Positions 1-12,718 of a DNA stretch of 64,000 nucleotides are shown one piece after another. Positions within the stretch are counted from its first letter, which is position 1. Each line of letters opens with the position of its first letter. Location of the stretch: assembly GCA_028023455.1 (NCBI GenBank), contig JAQFVV010006222.1, forward strand, positions 730,001 through 794,000, given 5' to 3'. The notes beneath the pieces are model-generated. The model worked only from the letters and a program-made list of their open reading frames with translations. It was not told the origin of the DNA and ran no database searches. The position numbers and the translations under genes are program-made. Origin of the DNA: Epiperipatus broadwayi (Eukaryota; Onychophora; Udeonychophora; Euonychophora; Peripatidae).

Positions 1-3000
1 TTAATTTTATAGACTACTATATACTTTTTTGATTAATTTAGTCAAATTCTTTGACAAAATCAATAAAAATATTATAGAAATCATATGTTTATTTATAATA
101 CTTTTATAGCAATTGTTTATAATAAAGAAAAAGCCTACTGTATTTCCTGAGTCTCTAAAACAACAATGTTTCTCAGAACTACAGTGTACTTATTTGGGAC
201 TGGAAGTAACCTTATTTTTGCTGCAGACTTTTCTATCATTTTAAAATAAGAAAAACATCCTTAAGAACAAAACGTGCATATATTTTTTTGTCCAAATCTA
301 CATGAAAAGGATGGATTAATTATTTAACTCATGAAATAAAGTTTTTGCACTATTATTCAAAAAATGATCAAAATATTCCTTCCATTTATTTAAAAATCAT
401 CTCCATAACAATTACAATATGAAAATTTAATAAAATAATTTTTTTTTCAAGTTCAAGTACTATTTTTAATATGCGAAAAATAAACAATTAAAATTTAATT
501 TCCACGATCGGTAAATAAAAGTTGTTGTTTTCTTAACTATTAGTTCCACCAATAATCTCCTATTATTCATACAGCTTAAGGGTCTGCCCATAGATTCCTA
601 TGTTGCTTCTAAAACTCCACTATCATTATTCTGTCAAGCAGAGAATATCATGTGTTTCTTTTTGATCAAGACAATAATTATACAATCATCGTCACAGAAA
701 AAGAGAACATTCTTTACTTCAATGAAAACAAAAACAGGCTTAGTCGTACCAACAACATATTCCTGAATAAAACTTTATGCCTTATTAGCATTGCAAATAT
801 GAAAATCTATATATTATAATGCTGAATAATGCAGATAACTGGCTCTTCAAATATTCACCACATTTGGCTAGCAAACATATAAAGTAATGGGAAGTGATCT
901 ACTTCTCTCATTTAATATTTCCCATGAACTGAATAATCCAAAACTGCAACTATAAATAATAAATTAATACTAATAAATCTTTCATTTCTGACTAGCTAAA
1001 CTTATAACAGATAAATCGTATTTACATTTACGATTTTTCTATTACATATGTGCATATTTAAAATAAATATAGATCAAAATCAAAGGAGCACTTTAATGAT
1101 CTCGAAATATATTTAAAATAAACAAATGATCCTAAAGTTACTTTTAATGTACACATCATCCTTTTCCCTTTTATATTAGAATGTTATAATATCTAATAGC
1201 AGTTTAATAAGGATCTGGCAAAAGAAAATATTAATGCATGCATATTTAATCAGGGTAAATATCAAAATGCCCTAGTGAATCTAATGCATGTGACCATAGA
1301 TTAATGATACGTGTCAACCCAATGAAGAAAATACATTTTATTGATAATTTAGTGGTTCCATGATATCATTAATAACAAATACATTTATGAGGTTACTACA
1401 GGTTTCAAAGTATTAAATTAAAAAAAGTCCAAAGTGAAATGACACTATTTATATTCAGCACTGTTATCTATAGGCTAAAAAAAAAATCTTAACTAGGGTT
1501 ATATAAAATATTATAATTATTTGCTAACAAAATAAACACCTAATTTAGAATAGTTACTTATTTTGCAGGTAAAAGTTTCTTTTAATAATACAGCAAACAT
1601 ATCTATTGAAATAAAATCTAATATAGGAAGCTTCTAAACAAACTAACTTAGGCTCACAAGTAACAGCTTATTTAATGAATGGCGAAAGTAAAGTAAATAT
1701 ATTACTGCATATTCATGTACCTTCTCATTTAACATATAAGAGGAATTTTATCATCTCTTATGTAAAAAACAAAATAGGTAAGCAATGAGGGGAATTCACA
1801 ACTCTCAGATAAAACTAAGATTGTAATAAGAAGAAACCACCATATCTTATATAAATAAAAATTATATATATATAATACTGTGCATGACAATACCAAGTAT
1901 AAGAAAATGACTGTTCAAATTATTCACATAACAAACTAAGTGTACCAATGTTTACTTTTAGTACTTGTATCCTTCAATGACTCACTAAATAACAACATGA
2001 TTCATTTTACCCTGTAATGTCATAATTATACAATTTAAAATTTATAACAATAATAAATTTTAATAATCATTATATAATCCTTAAAAAGAATAGCCATTCC
2101 AACCAAAATTATTACATGGAATGTTTGCAAACATCTATTACATATAGAGGAAAAATATATATTTTTTTAATATGACCTTTGTTGTTTTCAAAGAACACTT
2201 CTTTGGGAGATCTAAGAAAGAAAAGAATGCATAGCAACAATTCATAATAAATTTACTATTAATGGAAATAATGTCTTTATTTCTTTTATTTTTTTAATCT
2301 AAAGCCCTAAATTCAAAGTTCTATTTAGATCTGATTTTCAGCAGGTTTCCCAAGTGATAATTGTTGACAAAATAAAAAAGCGAAAATTGCCAAAAGAAAG
2401 TTCATTTTTGTTAAATTTTAAAAGTTTTAGATAAAAAGTCTGTTGTTCCTGAAACATGTTTACATGATTTACAGGTGGACATAAAAATTAAGGAATTTTT
2501 GGAAATCTTGATAAATTTATTAATTGGTTCATGCAGTAACATTCTCTGTCCAGATATCTTTAAAATGTAACTTCCTCAATGTTTAAGTTTAAAAAAGATA
2601 GATTTCCTTTTTGTTAGATAGGCTTTTATTTTATTTTAAACCGTGGTTTGATTTTAACATTATGACATAGAGACTCAGCAATAATGTAGATAACTGGAGT
2701 GGAGGTTTCACAAGCTCCATCAGATTATCATTACCTAATCAACTACCATGGTTAATAACATTAATACTATTGCCATTTTTTAAACTATATTAAAAGAAAC
2801 AATCTAGTTGGATCAAAAGTGTTTTTATCAAGTACCTTGTGTCTTTTTTGTTAAGGATAAACAACCCCTCTTGCTGCAAAATTAGTGACAACTGAAATTA
2901 CTATGGCTATCTCCTAGAAACCACATGATGCTAAAATTTTCCACTGTCTGCTTTGTGTACCCGCACACACACTTTGAACATTTGTTTTTGAATGCCTTGG

Positions 3001-3989
3001 ATTCAACTGTATCTAATATTAACTTTAATATTAACAAAAAAATAATAAAAATATAACTTAACATAATTAATTTTTATATAATTTTAATAAATTCAATTCT
3101 TATATCTCCCTTGTACTTTTAAATACATATCAGCACAAATATATCCTTTGACAAATATTATAATTAAAATAACCACCTACATAATTTCAATTAACCTTTT
3201 TTATTATTTAAAATAACTTTTGCACTTAAAAATGAGCAAAAGATTTTAATCTCAACAACTTAAGAAAATAAACAGTTTAAAACAAAAAAAAAAACAATTT
3301 TACAAATGAAACAGACATAATAGATCTCTATTTATAAAATGATAATTTTGATAGCAACAATATAGATAATAATGAGAAAAAATTTTTTTTTATTAAAGAG
3401 TGCATATATCCTTTTTTTTAATTCAAAGTGAAAGCTAACTACTACATTATATATATCATAAATACTACAGATATATTTATTTATGTATATTTAATAAACT
3501 AATTGAGATTTCAAACTTTTGATTGACTTTTTTTACAATTCTTGCTTGCAACAGTCTTTCTTTCCTTTTGGACATTAATTAAATTTACATAAAATTTTCT
3601 ATTTGAAGTTTGATAGTTAAAACTTACATTTGCTGTTTGCAAATTTAATTAACATGTAATACAAACTACATCTGCTGAAAAGAGATAGAATCAATGGCTG
3701 CCTAATTATCTGTCAATACAAAACTGATTAATGATGATCCACGAGCTCATCAAATGTATTAATTCAAATAAATTCATTTAAATATACTGATTTAAATGTT
3801 TTAATTGAATTGAATTAATTAATTCAAGATAGATGATACTACATTACTTGTTTTCTTCAGTTATGCTTATATACATATATCATCAAGTCAAGTTTTTATA
3901 TTACCTCAGTGGAGCATTTTTAAATCTCTTTTCCAGAATTAAGTGTTGCAAGATTTGGGAATAAATGAATGCTAGATTGTAGTACTGCT
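1..3989. other. AT-rich non-coding DNA
   Basis: I see no gene, RNA gene or recognisable element here. The sequence is A/T-rich with many short poly-A and poly-T runs. The only open frame of note (about 60 codons near 2.9-3.06 kb) is hydrophobic, composition-driven and has no recognisable domain. Introns or small exons of a host gene cannot be excluded by eye. Confidence 0.6.
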
Positions 3990-4051
3990 ATATCCACATT
4001 GCCAGATTATCTTCTGGCTTATGACCTTTATCAGTGAGAAAAGTTTGATAT
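3990..4051 (-). ncRNA. Decayed hammerhead-like relic
   Basis: Read on the minus strand, this stretch parallels the family-1 hammerhead at 12660-12718. It has CTGATAA in place of CTGACGA, then AGGTCATAAGCCA (family 1: AGGCCACAAGCCA), then GAAGATAATCTGG (family 1: GAAACTAGTCTGG). The distal part of stem I is still formed by GATAT and ATATC. The conserved core G after the U-turn is A, the A after GAA is G, and the proximal stem I has mismatches, so it is almost certainly inactive. The flanks to about 4200 also look loosely related to the family-1 monomer. It is probably an old copy of that family; chance is the alternative. Confidence 0.45.
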
Positions 4052-7000
4052 AATTTACTTAGTGCATCCTTTTCATATATTTAATATCTTTTTAGTTTAA
4101 TGCACTCTGGAGCTGACTATCTATGAATCACAACCAGAACTCTTGACATGTGCAGTGCTGAAATTTCTTGTGAACTCATGAACACTAAACTATTTGATTG
4201 TTTCTTTTTTATTTTATATATTTAATATAGTTATTTTCATTTCTCTTCCTACAAGATTTGTGTGCATAATATAAATTTCTTTTATATTTATGTAAAACCC
4301 TTCTATGTATAAATATGATAGCATTTCAATAGAAAAGAAATAAATTGTGAATATGTATGCTCTAAAAATTAAACTACACCTTTATCCCTCTTATTGCTTG
4401 GCCTTTATGCAAGGATTCACAATAGTGTTCATCTAAAATTTGTACCCACTATTTTAAATTACAAGTGATCATTCACTGTAATGATTGTAAAAAAAATGTA
4501 ACCATGTTTTAAATTAGTGCCATTTTGTAACACTGATGACTTCATAGAATAGTTATTAATATCATCTCATCCAAAAGCAAAATAGTGACTTTCATGCTGA
4601 AATTGTACAGCACATATTTTATTCATAGAAAACATTATAGTACTGCATTCAGTATTTTGATTATAAGCTTAAAATATGATTAATGAGTGTACAGTATTTT
4701 ATTTAATTTTCATCCTGTGGTTTTTATGAGAAAATTAGTACTTCATTAGTAACATACCCAAAGTAAAGATTTTCATTGTTAACGACTACAGAAGCAAACA
4801 AATAAAAAGTTTCATTCAGTACATAGATGTAAATCAACACAATATGGTAAAATTAGCAAATTCATTAAGCGTAAAAAAATGCCCAGTACATATGATAACT
4901 AAAATATTCAGTCAATTAATTTTGAGTTAAAATTTTTCTATCAAACTAAAACTGCTACCATCGCTAATCTAAAATATTTTTAATAAAAAAAGAGGGGAGC
5001 AAAGAGGGTAAAACAATTTCAGATTTATACAAATAATATCAAAAATTACTAAATGTAAATTAAAAATAACACTTATTTTCCTTCCTCGATTTTAAATCAT
5101 CTCGTAATTTTTTTCAGATATCAAAGCAATGGAGACATTACCACACGTGTAAAAAAAAAAGCAATACTGAGAAACAAAATATAAATTTCATTGGCATAAA
5201 ATGGTCACATATACTGTCAGTATTAAATTTTAAATTGTGTACAGTATAAATATTTGCTAAAATTTCAGTCAATTTTGGATTAAAATTTTTATGAATGCTT
5301 ATTTCAATTAAATTGACACTACTATCCATCACATTTGAATTTCATTGGAGGGATATGATGATTTTATGTAATTAATAATAATAAACTGCGTATGATGAAT
5401 ATGCAATATAAATAAAGTAAATAAGATTAACACCTTTAATTTTTACATAAATAGCCCATTAAAATTTATTGTGCTATTCCACAAATTGCTAAGTCATTGC
5501 AAAAATATGGCTACAGTACTTGATAAAACAGTGACATGTCACGCCCAAAAAGCCTGCTATAGCTATTGTATTTATTTAGATCAGCACAGTACATATTGTA
5601 ACAAAAGCCTTAAATATTGATTACAATATGCAAAGTCAGAATGCATTAGATACCATTTTTCCATATGCTGAATTTGTTTTTTTTTAAGCTGACTCATTAA
5701 TTTTTTGTAATGTATCGTGGGTTTATTTAGCTCTTGTTATAATAATGATAATTAACAAGTCTTTATGGTCAAACAAATCATTTGTTATTAAACATTGTTG
5801 TTTTTTTTTTAATTTTAATAATTTCACATAAGTAATATAGTATAATACTGTAGTACAAATTTTTTTAAAAAATGAAACTTCAGTAAGGATTTTTTTCAGC
5901 ATAATGGAAAAACTAGTGTGGAAGAATACAAAAAAAATTATTATTTGCTAGTTGAAATTGACTTTCTCTTCCTATTTTGCTGTACTTTATGGACAGTAAA
6001 ACACACTTTTTTTCTAGTAATTCTAAACTTCTTTTTTAAAAGATTCTGTTTACAGTCATCTTAACAACTAATATGACCATAAAAAAAATTGTAAAAATAT
6101 TTGATCTTGGAAACTAATCTGAATATTGATGATTGGGTCACAGGAAGAAACAACTTTAAGCTAAGTTTTTTTTTCTTTTTACATAAATTTAAGTTGCATT
6201 ATCATACATATATAAATATATATTTTAAGTAAATACTTGCATAATATAAGCTCAATCTTATAATATATGTTAAGGGTTTTTTAAATTTTTATATATACTC
6301 GATAAATTATTTTTTTCACATAATACTCCCAACCAATAGTGTAATTTTTTCATTGCAGTAACGAGCCAATTTTTCCCTCATAGGCAACCATTACAAATGC
6401 TTATTCTGCATAAAATATTTTTTCTTAATTAATGATGAGTTTTGATTAACCAATTGCCCTCTTTATGTGCTGGACTCTTAGTTTTAAGATTCCATATTTT
6501 TGTTTTTTATTTATTTATCTGAGAGTGTATTGTGAGTTTATATTTTATATGCTTTGTATACATTTCTCTTTTATATTACTAACCCTTGATAAATGCTCAG
6601 GCAGATATTAGTAATTTTATTTTAACTCACTCATCTCCTTTTTGTTATACTGTAATTAAATTAGCTAAGTTTAGTTTACATTTCCTGCAAACTGCAAATC
6701 TTTTGGCTGGTGGTTTATCAAGTATAGTGTTCTGTTTTTCCTAGATCAGACATTTTGTTTTCTTCTCTTTAAGATTATGTAAAATCATAATCTTTTCTGG
6801 TTCTTTGTTATTGTCATGTATTTGGTCAACTGTGAATAACCTTGAACATGGTTAATCACTGGCTGTTCTGCAGACACATGACATTCTTAGTCCCAATGTC
6901 TTATTCCAAGCCAACAAAAGTTCTGTTTCATTGCATTTTTTGCAAGACCATTTTATTTTTGAAATATCTAAACAGGGAACCTGGAATTAGTTTTTATAAA

Positions 7001-7250
7001 CTAATGATAGGAAGATATTATAAATCCCTCTTTTTTAAATTATAGGTGAGAAAACAAACTTATCTACCAGGGTGTTTATGTTTTCAATACTCTCATACAC
7101 TCTCTGATAAATACACTGTAGAAATCTAGGTCAAACTTTTATATTTTTGTTTGCTTGGAATTTATTATCATAAATTTAATAAACTTTAAAATTATTTAGA
7201 TTTATTTTGGTTAACATTTGTCTCTGTTATCTTTTCTCAATGGTCTGAAG
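4052..7250. other. AT-rich non-coding DNA
   Basis: No gene or element recognised. Open frames here are short and low-complexity and have no family resemblance. Confidence 0.55.
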
Positions 7251-7259
7251 AAGGTTAAA

Positions 7260-8784
7260 GATCTTTTTCTTTCCCTAGGTCTAGCTGATAGCATTCATCA
7301 TCATTAACTTTTGATCACCATAAATTAAATTTTCTATGTGATATAATACACTGTGACTTATGCTTAAATAGAGTCAGGAATCTCTCAACAACTATGCCCA
7401 GAGAAACTTGTTAGCCACTTTACCTTCCCTTTTCATTCTCCACCCTAAGTTTTCCCATAATCTGCTCCATCCCATTACCACAACATAATCTTTGTCAACT
7501 CTGTGGCCTTTATATCTAAGTCCCTCTTATCTTTTCCCAAACCCAGCGTAAAAACCAATAACCCACTTTCTGTATAATCACTTTGTTCATTTTTATTCTT
7601 CCATAACTTCATTATTTGTACCCTTTCTGCTTTCAAGCATTTACATTCAATTGCCATCCTTACACAATTTGCAGACTAAATCACCCATATTTTTCCATTT
7701 ACATGTATATTCTCTTATTGCTAAAGATCCTGTTCGAGCCTTAAACAATAAAATACTTTCTTTGCTATTATCATAAATTAACTCACACCCAATGCTCCGT
7801 TTAATTCTATACATATTTAAACTCTTTTTATGCTCCAAACTAGTTCTCCATCTCTCCAACTCCCTATTCTTTACTAATGCATCTATTCTTTTATCCCATT
7901 CCTTACCACTATAATCCTCAACAATCCTCCTAACACACTCATCCCACTTTTTGTACAAGTATACTGATATAAATTCTTTATCCAAATCTTTTGCATACTG
8001 CATTACCTTTCTCACCCATCTTGTTGCCTGTCCTTTACTCGTAACCCAATTAAAAACTATTTTAGCTATTCTTTTATTATCCATAAACTATAACCTACCA
8101 AACATTTTCATTTTACTTTTTGCATCTCTCATATAAAAACTTGACCATCCCATTTCTCCTTGAGTTGCCTCCCTTGCTGTCCACACATCTGCATCCATTG
8201 CATGTCATCCTACTTCCATTTACTAACACATAATGCATCATTACCATATGTTAACCCTGCTAATGCAACTCCCTTCCATACAATTCTAGCTACATCATAT
8301 TTATTATATGAAAACACTGTTAATTTCTTTATCAATCCCTTTCTTTTTTTTTTGCTTCATTTATCTTTTTTTTCCCCATTCATCCAAGCAATTTTTCTGA
8401 TTACTTAAGATGATTCCCAAATAACTATATATGTTCAGCACACTTCATGTTATATCCCCCAATAAAAAATCTACATCTTCTCTTTCCCCAATATTAACCA
8501 TCATTATATTTGATTTTTCTTCACTAAATTTAATCCCCATCTCTTTACCCACCCTTGCACATGTTCTCAACATAACTTCCATATCTTCTCTTCTTTCTGC
8601 ATACAAAAAGACATCATCTGCAAAAAATGACCTGACAAAGTATATACTCCCTTGTCATCTATTAATGGTATCTCTATCCCTCTTCCTAATCTTTCTATTG
8701 CTCTCTTCATTTCACTCAAATACAAACAAAAACAAAATAGGCTGTAAGGGACCTAGTGGGACCCTCTATGATCAAAAGAAGTGA
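7260..8784 (-). mobile_element. 5'-truncated LINE (non-LTR retrotransposon), degenerate
   Basis: On the minus strand this region encodes the second half of a LINE reverse transcriptase and its C-terminal region, broken by frameshifts and stops. The high-coordinate end (about 8700-8760) reads like the block before the catalytic motif (PLSP-like, then EMKRAIERLGRGIEIPLIDD). It continues into FADDVFLYAERREDMEVM at about 8640-8580, where ADD is the catalytic RT signature, and then KEMGIKFSEEKSNIMMVN. The 145-codon frame at 7647-8084 and the shorter one at 7475-7657 form the C-terminal part, with a CKLC zinc-knuckle-like motif near the end. Everything upstream of mid-RT is missing, which is usual for LINE 5' truncation. 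I cannot assign the clade with confidence. The 3' end is only approximate. Confidence 0.75.
7647..8084 (-). pseudogene. LINE ORF2 C-terminal region fragment
   Basis: A 145-residue open frame, K/R-rich, including WDKRIDALVKNRELERWR and ending ESILLFKARTGSLAIREY...CKLCKDGN. The last segment has the look of the C-terminal region of many LINE polyproteins: an LLFKARTG-like block followed by a CxxC that begins a CCHC/CCHH-type motif. It follows the RT part at 8431-8784 after frameshifts, and a further C-terminal stretch lies in another frame at 7475-7657. It has no start of its own; the first Met is incidental. Not functional as it stands. Confidence 0.65.
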
Positions 8785-8885
8785 CTGGTACAATATACGT
8801 GTATGTGAGTAGTTTTACATACTCTCATGATATATACTTACAATATGTTAGATAATTATTGCATGTATGCGCAACAATGTCATTA

Positions 8886-8910
8886 TGATAATAATAATAA
8901 TAATAATAAA
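8886..8910. repeat. (ATA)n microsatellite
   Basis: About eight ATA units just beyond the truncated 5' end of the LINE. Confidence 0.9.
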
Positions 8911-9195
8911 ATATTTTTAATCTTTATGTATAAAATGAATATTTAGCAAATAACAAATAAATTATATACAGTATAAAGATTATATTTCAACCCACAATAA
9001 TATAAAAAAGACAATAATCCAATTAAAATTCATAATGCATATTTCTATTAAATACTTGCACATTTCTATTAAACACCATCAACCCACAGTATGCCAATAT
9101 AATAAAAGTGCCAAAGATTCCAAGAAAAAAGAAATTCCTTAGAAAAAATATTATTTAATTCATCCTATAAATTGACTCTTTTCTTTGCAATTGTA

Positions 9196-9818
9196 ATTTT
9201 AGACATATAAATATTCACATGTTTATAAAGAAAAAGTAGCTGTATGTGGTTTTAAAAATTGACTAACATTAATGATGAGCATGCTTTCAATATATTGAGT
9301 ATCATAATCATAGCACTTTTACATTTCTAATATTGGTGATATTTATGTATATACTTGCTTATATTTAAATTCATTTTATAGTTATGTAAATTTTATTTGA
9401 AATCTTTTTGAGTAGTCAAGCATTGGTGGTCGAGAGGTCATCGACAGCTGCTTTTATAAGCAGTTGTCCTGGGTTAGTGGGTTCGGCTTCCCGGCTGATG
9501 CTATGACACATGAGAAAAATTATTTTTAGAGGAACCATAGTCAAAGATCAATTTGCAATAAATAAATGACCTCAACATCCCTATCTTGAAGAAATGGGCT
9601 CTCTAAGAAGACATTAAATAAAAATTTATACAAATTAAAATGAATTTAAATATAAGCAAGTATAAATAAATACTAGCAATAATAGAAATCTAAAACAGCT
9701 ATGATCATGATACACAACATATTGAAAACATGCTTGGCATTAATAAAGTCAATTTTTAAAACGACATAATATCTACCTTCTCCTAATAAACATCTGGACA
9801 TTTATATGTCTAAAATTA
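9196..9818. mobile_element. Foldback element with tRNA-like SINE in its loop
   Basis: Two imperfect inverted arms of about 205 bp, 9196-9400 and 9611-9818, flank a spacer of about 210 bp. Matching blocks include TTTTAGACATATAAAT and TTTTAAAAATTGACT near the outer part and CTTGCTTATATTTAAATTC near the inner part. Each is present once directly and once as its reverse complement. The spacer carries a tRNA-like sequence at 9419-9515. The arms have diverged by many substitutions, so the element is old. It could be a MITE that received a SINE, or a single foldback element that always carried it. Confidence 0.75.
9419..9515 (+). mobile_element. tRNA-derived SINE head (Leu/Ser-like)
   Basis: Contains TGGTCGAGAGGTCATCG, resembling the A-box/D-arm of Leu or Ser tRNAs, and GTGGGTTCGGCTTCC, resembling a B box. 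The spacing is long, as with a large variable arm. It is followed by CTGATGCTATGACACATGAG. The same trailing text occurs at 38625-38705 and 44484-44535, so this is a repeat family rather than a functional tRNA gene. The acceptor stem does not close convincingly. Confidence 0.7.
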
Positions 9819-10899
9819 AATATTATTTATATTTTAAAGACGTGTCTTAAACAAATTATTTTAATCACTTATTTGTTATTATTCCTGAAGACCTTATTTT
9901 ATTTTTATCCTAGTTCTAACAAGTAGTTTAGCAAAAACAAGTAAAAACTGGAATGTGTAGAAGTTTACTGTTTACAGGATGACAAAGTTTGAATCTTATT
10001 CAAACTCCCATTTGCTCTAAACATATATGAAAAAATCTGCTGCAGTTTTTAACTTTATTCTATATTCTGCTGTTACAGTGCACATACTGCATTGTATCTC
10101 TAATCAAAAAGATATCAGCTACAAGTTTTTGTAATTAGGCAAAGGACATTAATGTGCAGTGCATTAGTAATAACATAATAACAAGAAGTAAATTTAGATT
10201 TGAACTACGATCTAAGATAAGATATTCATTCTTTTCTCACACATTTAACATATTTCGCATTTTTAATTTTGTTAAATGAAAAAAATAATTTTTTAAGCTT
10301 TCAGATATTTTGCTATTAATTTCAAGTTGACATTTTCTTTTAATATTAATTTTTACTTAAAGTAAATTTATACCTTGTCTATTTATTATAAAAATTGTGT
10401 TTTGTACTAAGTTTTTTTTATTATTATTAATATTATTAAATATATATATACCTAATTTTAAATTTTAATTAATAAAATATATTACAATTGCATTTTTTCT
10501 TTAATTAGATATCTCATAAAAAAAAACTTTCTGGATATCAAATTTAATAAATAAAAGAAAATGGGAAGAAGTAAGAAAGAGAAATGCATCCAGAATTGCT
10601 CTGTAATTCACTAAACAAGTAATGAAGAATACCTCAGAACCATTTCCTGATTGCAGTAAGGATAGTTTTGTCAGTTGCAAAAGAATTTCAGGGAAGATAA
10701 ATGAACATACTGAAAAAACTATCACTCATCTGGGCCAAAAATAATACAGAAGAAACATAATATGTGAAGGCATTGAAGACATCTCTGCTAATTCAGAACA
10801 TAAAGAATCTACTGAAGGTATAATAAGTGTGTTCAATTTTAATAATCCTGAATAATGAACCAAATTATTTTCTCATATAATAAGGCAAGCCATTTGGGA
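9819..10899. other. AT-rich DNA without recognised gene
   Basis: No supported gene. A 74-codon minus-strand frame at 10501-10725 has no family resemblance and probably lies in the non-coding 5' part of the hAT relic that follows. Confidence 0.5.
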
Positions 10900-11776
10900 A
10901 ATGCTTCCTAAACAAATTAAAGGTTTTAAATTTCCAAGCAATTTTTCCAGATAAAAATTTTCAGATACAAATTACAAATGGGAAGTAAAAAATGGTGAAC
11001 AATACAAGAGAAATTGCTTAAATTATTTAGTTGCAAAAACACAGTTCATTGCTTTTGTTTCAAACTTTTTGATCCTTACAATTCCGAACATATTAAACTT
11101 ATCCAGAGACTTAATGACTGGAAACATTTTGCAATGTGCCAAAATTGTCATGAGAAAAATTTAAATCATTTCAACAATTACAAAAAAAAGTAGAAAAATT
11201 AATTGCATTGTTGAAGAATAAAATTTGTACTATTCATAACAAACAGTTTGGTTGGACTATGAAAGGTAACACTGATATGATGTTAAAAAAAGAATAATTT
11301 TTGTATTATAATTTTTAGGTGAACAAAATATAACTCTTAATGGTAAAAGTAATAAATTTTATGAATGCAACAAGGCATTTTTTAAAAATACAATACAATG
11401 TGAGAAAAGGTGGTCCTTTTATATCAGAACATGATGTTTATATATTGCTTTTGCTTATAACACTTCTTTCATATACACTTCAATGCAAACAAATTTTCTT
11501 AAAAACTTCTTTATTTTCCTTACAGTTTCAACTGGCTAGCAGTCTCATCAGACTCTAATCTTCTTTTCTGCTTTAATTAAACATGATGTTTAGCTAATGT
11601 TCCTAACTTTAAAAATATGCCCACTATTTAGAAAACAAAATTTAAAACAAAATATTCACTTTATTGGCATCAAATATTAAAAATAACATTATTAATCTGT
11701 GTCAACAAAACAAATATTTTAAAATTATTTTATGTTGCATTCCAGACATAGCATACACTAAAAACTAAGTGTGATA
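10900..11776 (+). pseudogene. hAT-type (ZMYM-like) transposase, N-terminal part
   Basis: Stops and frameshifts break this relic, but one frame from 11041 to 11181 reads HCFCFKLFDPYNSEH, LNDWKHFAMCQNCHEK and NLNHFNN. That matches the TTF-type zinc finger of hAT-like transposases and domesticated ZMYM proteins: paired Cys, then a (F/L)NDWKH block, then HE...H. Downstream, KQFGWTMKGN and later fragments continue in changing frames. The reading is interrupted at 11792 by a 1.53 kb insertion and resumes at 13333. Known members cut and paste DNA using an RNase H-like fold. This copy is dead. Confidence 0.7.
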
Positions 11777-11791
11777 GATTCTTTCATTTCA
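11777..11791. repeat. Target-site duplication, left copy
   Basis: GATTCTTTCATTTCA is repeated exactly at 13318-13332 and brackets the ribozyme-bearing insertion. The sequence outside the pair belongs to the hAT transposase relic on both sides. Confidence 0.8.
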
Positions 11792-11896
11792 TTAAACAGA
11801 GCAAAACTCTCCATACAGTATTGCCACCTGTGCTAAACAGAGTAATCAATGGATTCCAGAAGGCTTGTGGATAAAATCCCTATCTAATGCCTACTC

Positions 11897-11955
11897 ATCC
11901 AATATCCCCAGACTAGTTTCTGGCTTGTGGCCTTCGTCAGTGAGGAGCTTTGGAT
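11897..11955 (-). ncRNA. Hammerhead ribozyme, family 1, minus copy
   Basis: On the minus strand: distal stem I strand ATCCAA, proximal strand TCCTCA, core CTGACGA, stem II with GGC/GCC around loop CACAA, core GAAA, stem III ACTAGT (palindromic), cleavage triplet GTC, then TGGGGA and TTGGAT, which close stem I. The minus-strand cleavage site falls between 11911 and 11910. The sequence is the same as the plus-strand copies at 12660 and 13116. Confidence 0.85.
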
Positions 11956-12352
11956 CTGAGAGCACTGCATCTAGATCTTAGGATCTAATGCAACCCTCTA
12001 GCAACCACCTTTTATCTCTACTTAACTACTAAACTATGAGAATGAAATTGAAAACACAAAAAATATTTTCAATCTAAGCTCAATAGCTTAAATAGTCATA
12101 TGGGTCTGAACTCAGTTCAGCACCCATACATTTTGGTGTCTTTGGCTCTTTTACAACCATAGCCACCACTATCCTATTAGGCAGGATTGGTGTTAAACCA
12201 TTAAGCATCACATGATCACATTTCCTATACTAGCACATTAATTGTTGATAAACAGAGCAAAACTCTCCATACAGTATTGCCACCTGTGCTAAACAGAGTA
12301 ATCAATGGATGCCAGAAGGCTTGTGCATAAAATCCCTATCTAATGCCTATTC

Positions 12353-12399
12353 ATCCAATATCCCCAGACTAGTTTCTGGCTTATGGCCTTCGTCAGTGA
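12353..12399 (-). ncRNA. Truncated hammerhead, family 1
   Basis: Has the whole core, stem II (GGCCATAAGCC variant), stem III and the 3' strand of stem I. The 5' strand of stem I is lost after TCA because the array switches orientation here. Only three proximal stem I pairs remain, so it is probably inactive alone. Confidence 0.75.
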
Positions 12400-12659
12400 T
12401 CATGTGATGCTTAATGGTTTAACACCAATCCTGCCTAATAGGATAGTGGTGGCTATGGTTGTAAAAGAGCCAAAGACACCAAAATGTATGGGTGCTAAAC
12501 TGAGTTCAGACCCATATGACTATTTAAGCTATTGAGCTTAGATTGAAAATATTTTTTGTGTTTTCAATTTCATTCTCATAGTTTAGTAGTTAAGTAGAGA
12601 TAAAAGGTGGTTGCTAGAGGGTTGCATTAGATCCTAAGATCTAGATGCAGTGCTCTCAG

Positions 12660-12718
12660 ATCCAAAGCTCCTCACTGACGAAGGCCACAAGCCAGAAACT
12701 AGTCTGGGGATATTGGAT
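12660..12718 (+). ncRNA. Hammerhead ribozyme, family 1, plus copy A
   Basis: CTGACGA at 12675-12681, GAAA at 12695-12698, GTC ending at 12704 (predicted cleavage after 12704). Stem I is TCCTCA with TGGGGA (six pairs, one G-U), a small internal loop (AGC / TA), then ATCCAA with TTGGAT (six pairs). Stem II is GGC/GCC next to an A-A mismatch at the core. Stem III is only the palindrome ACTAGT, which favours a two-molecule (dimeric) active form. Conserved core bases are all present. Confidence 0.87.
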
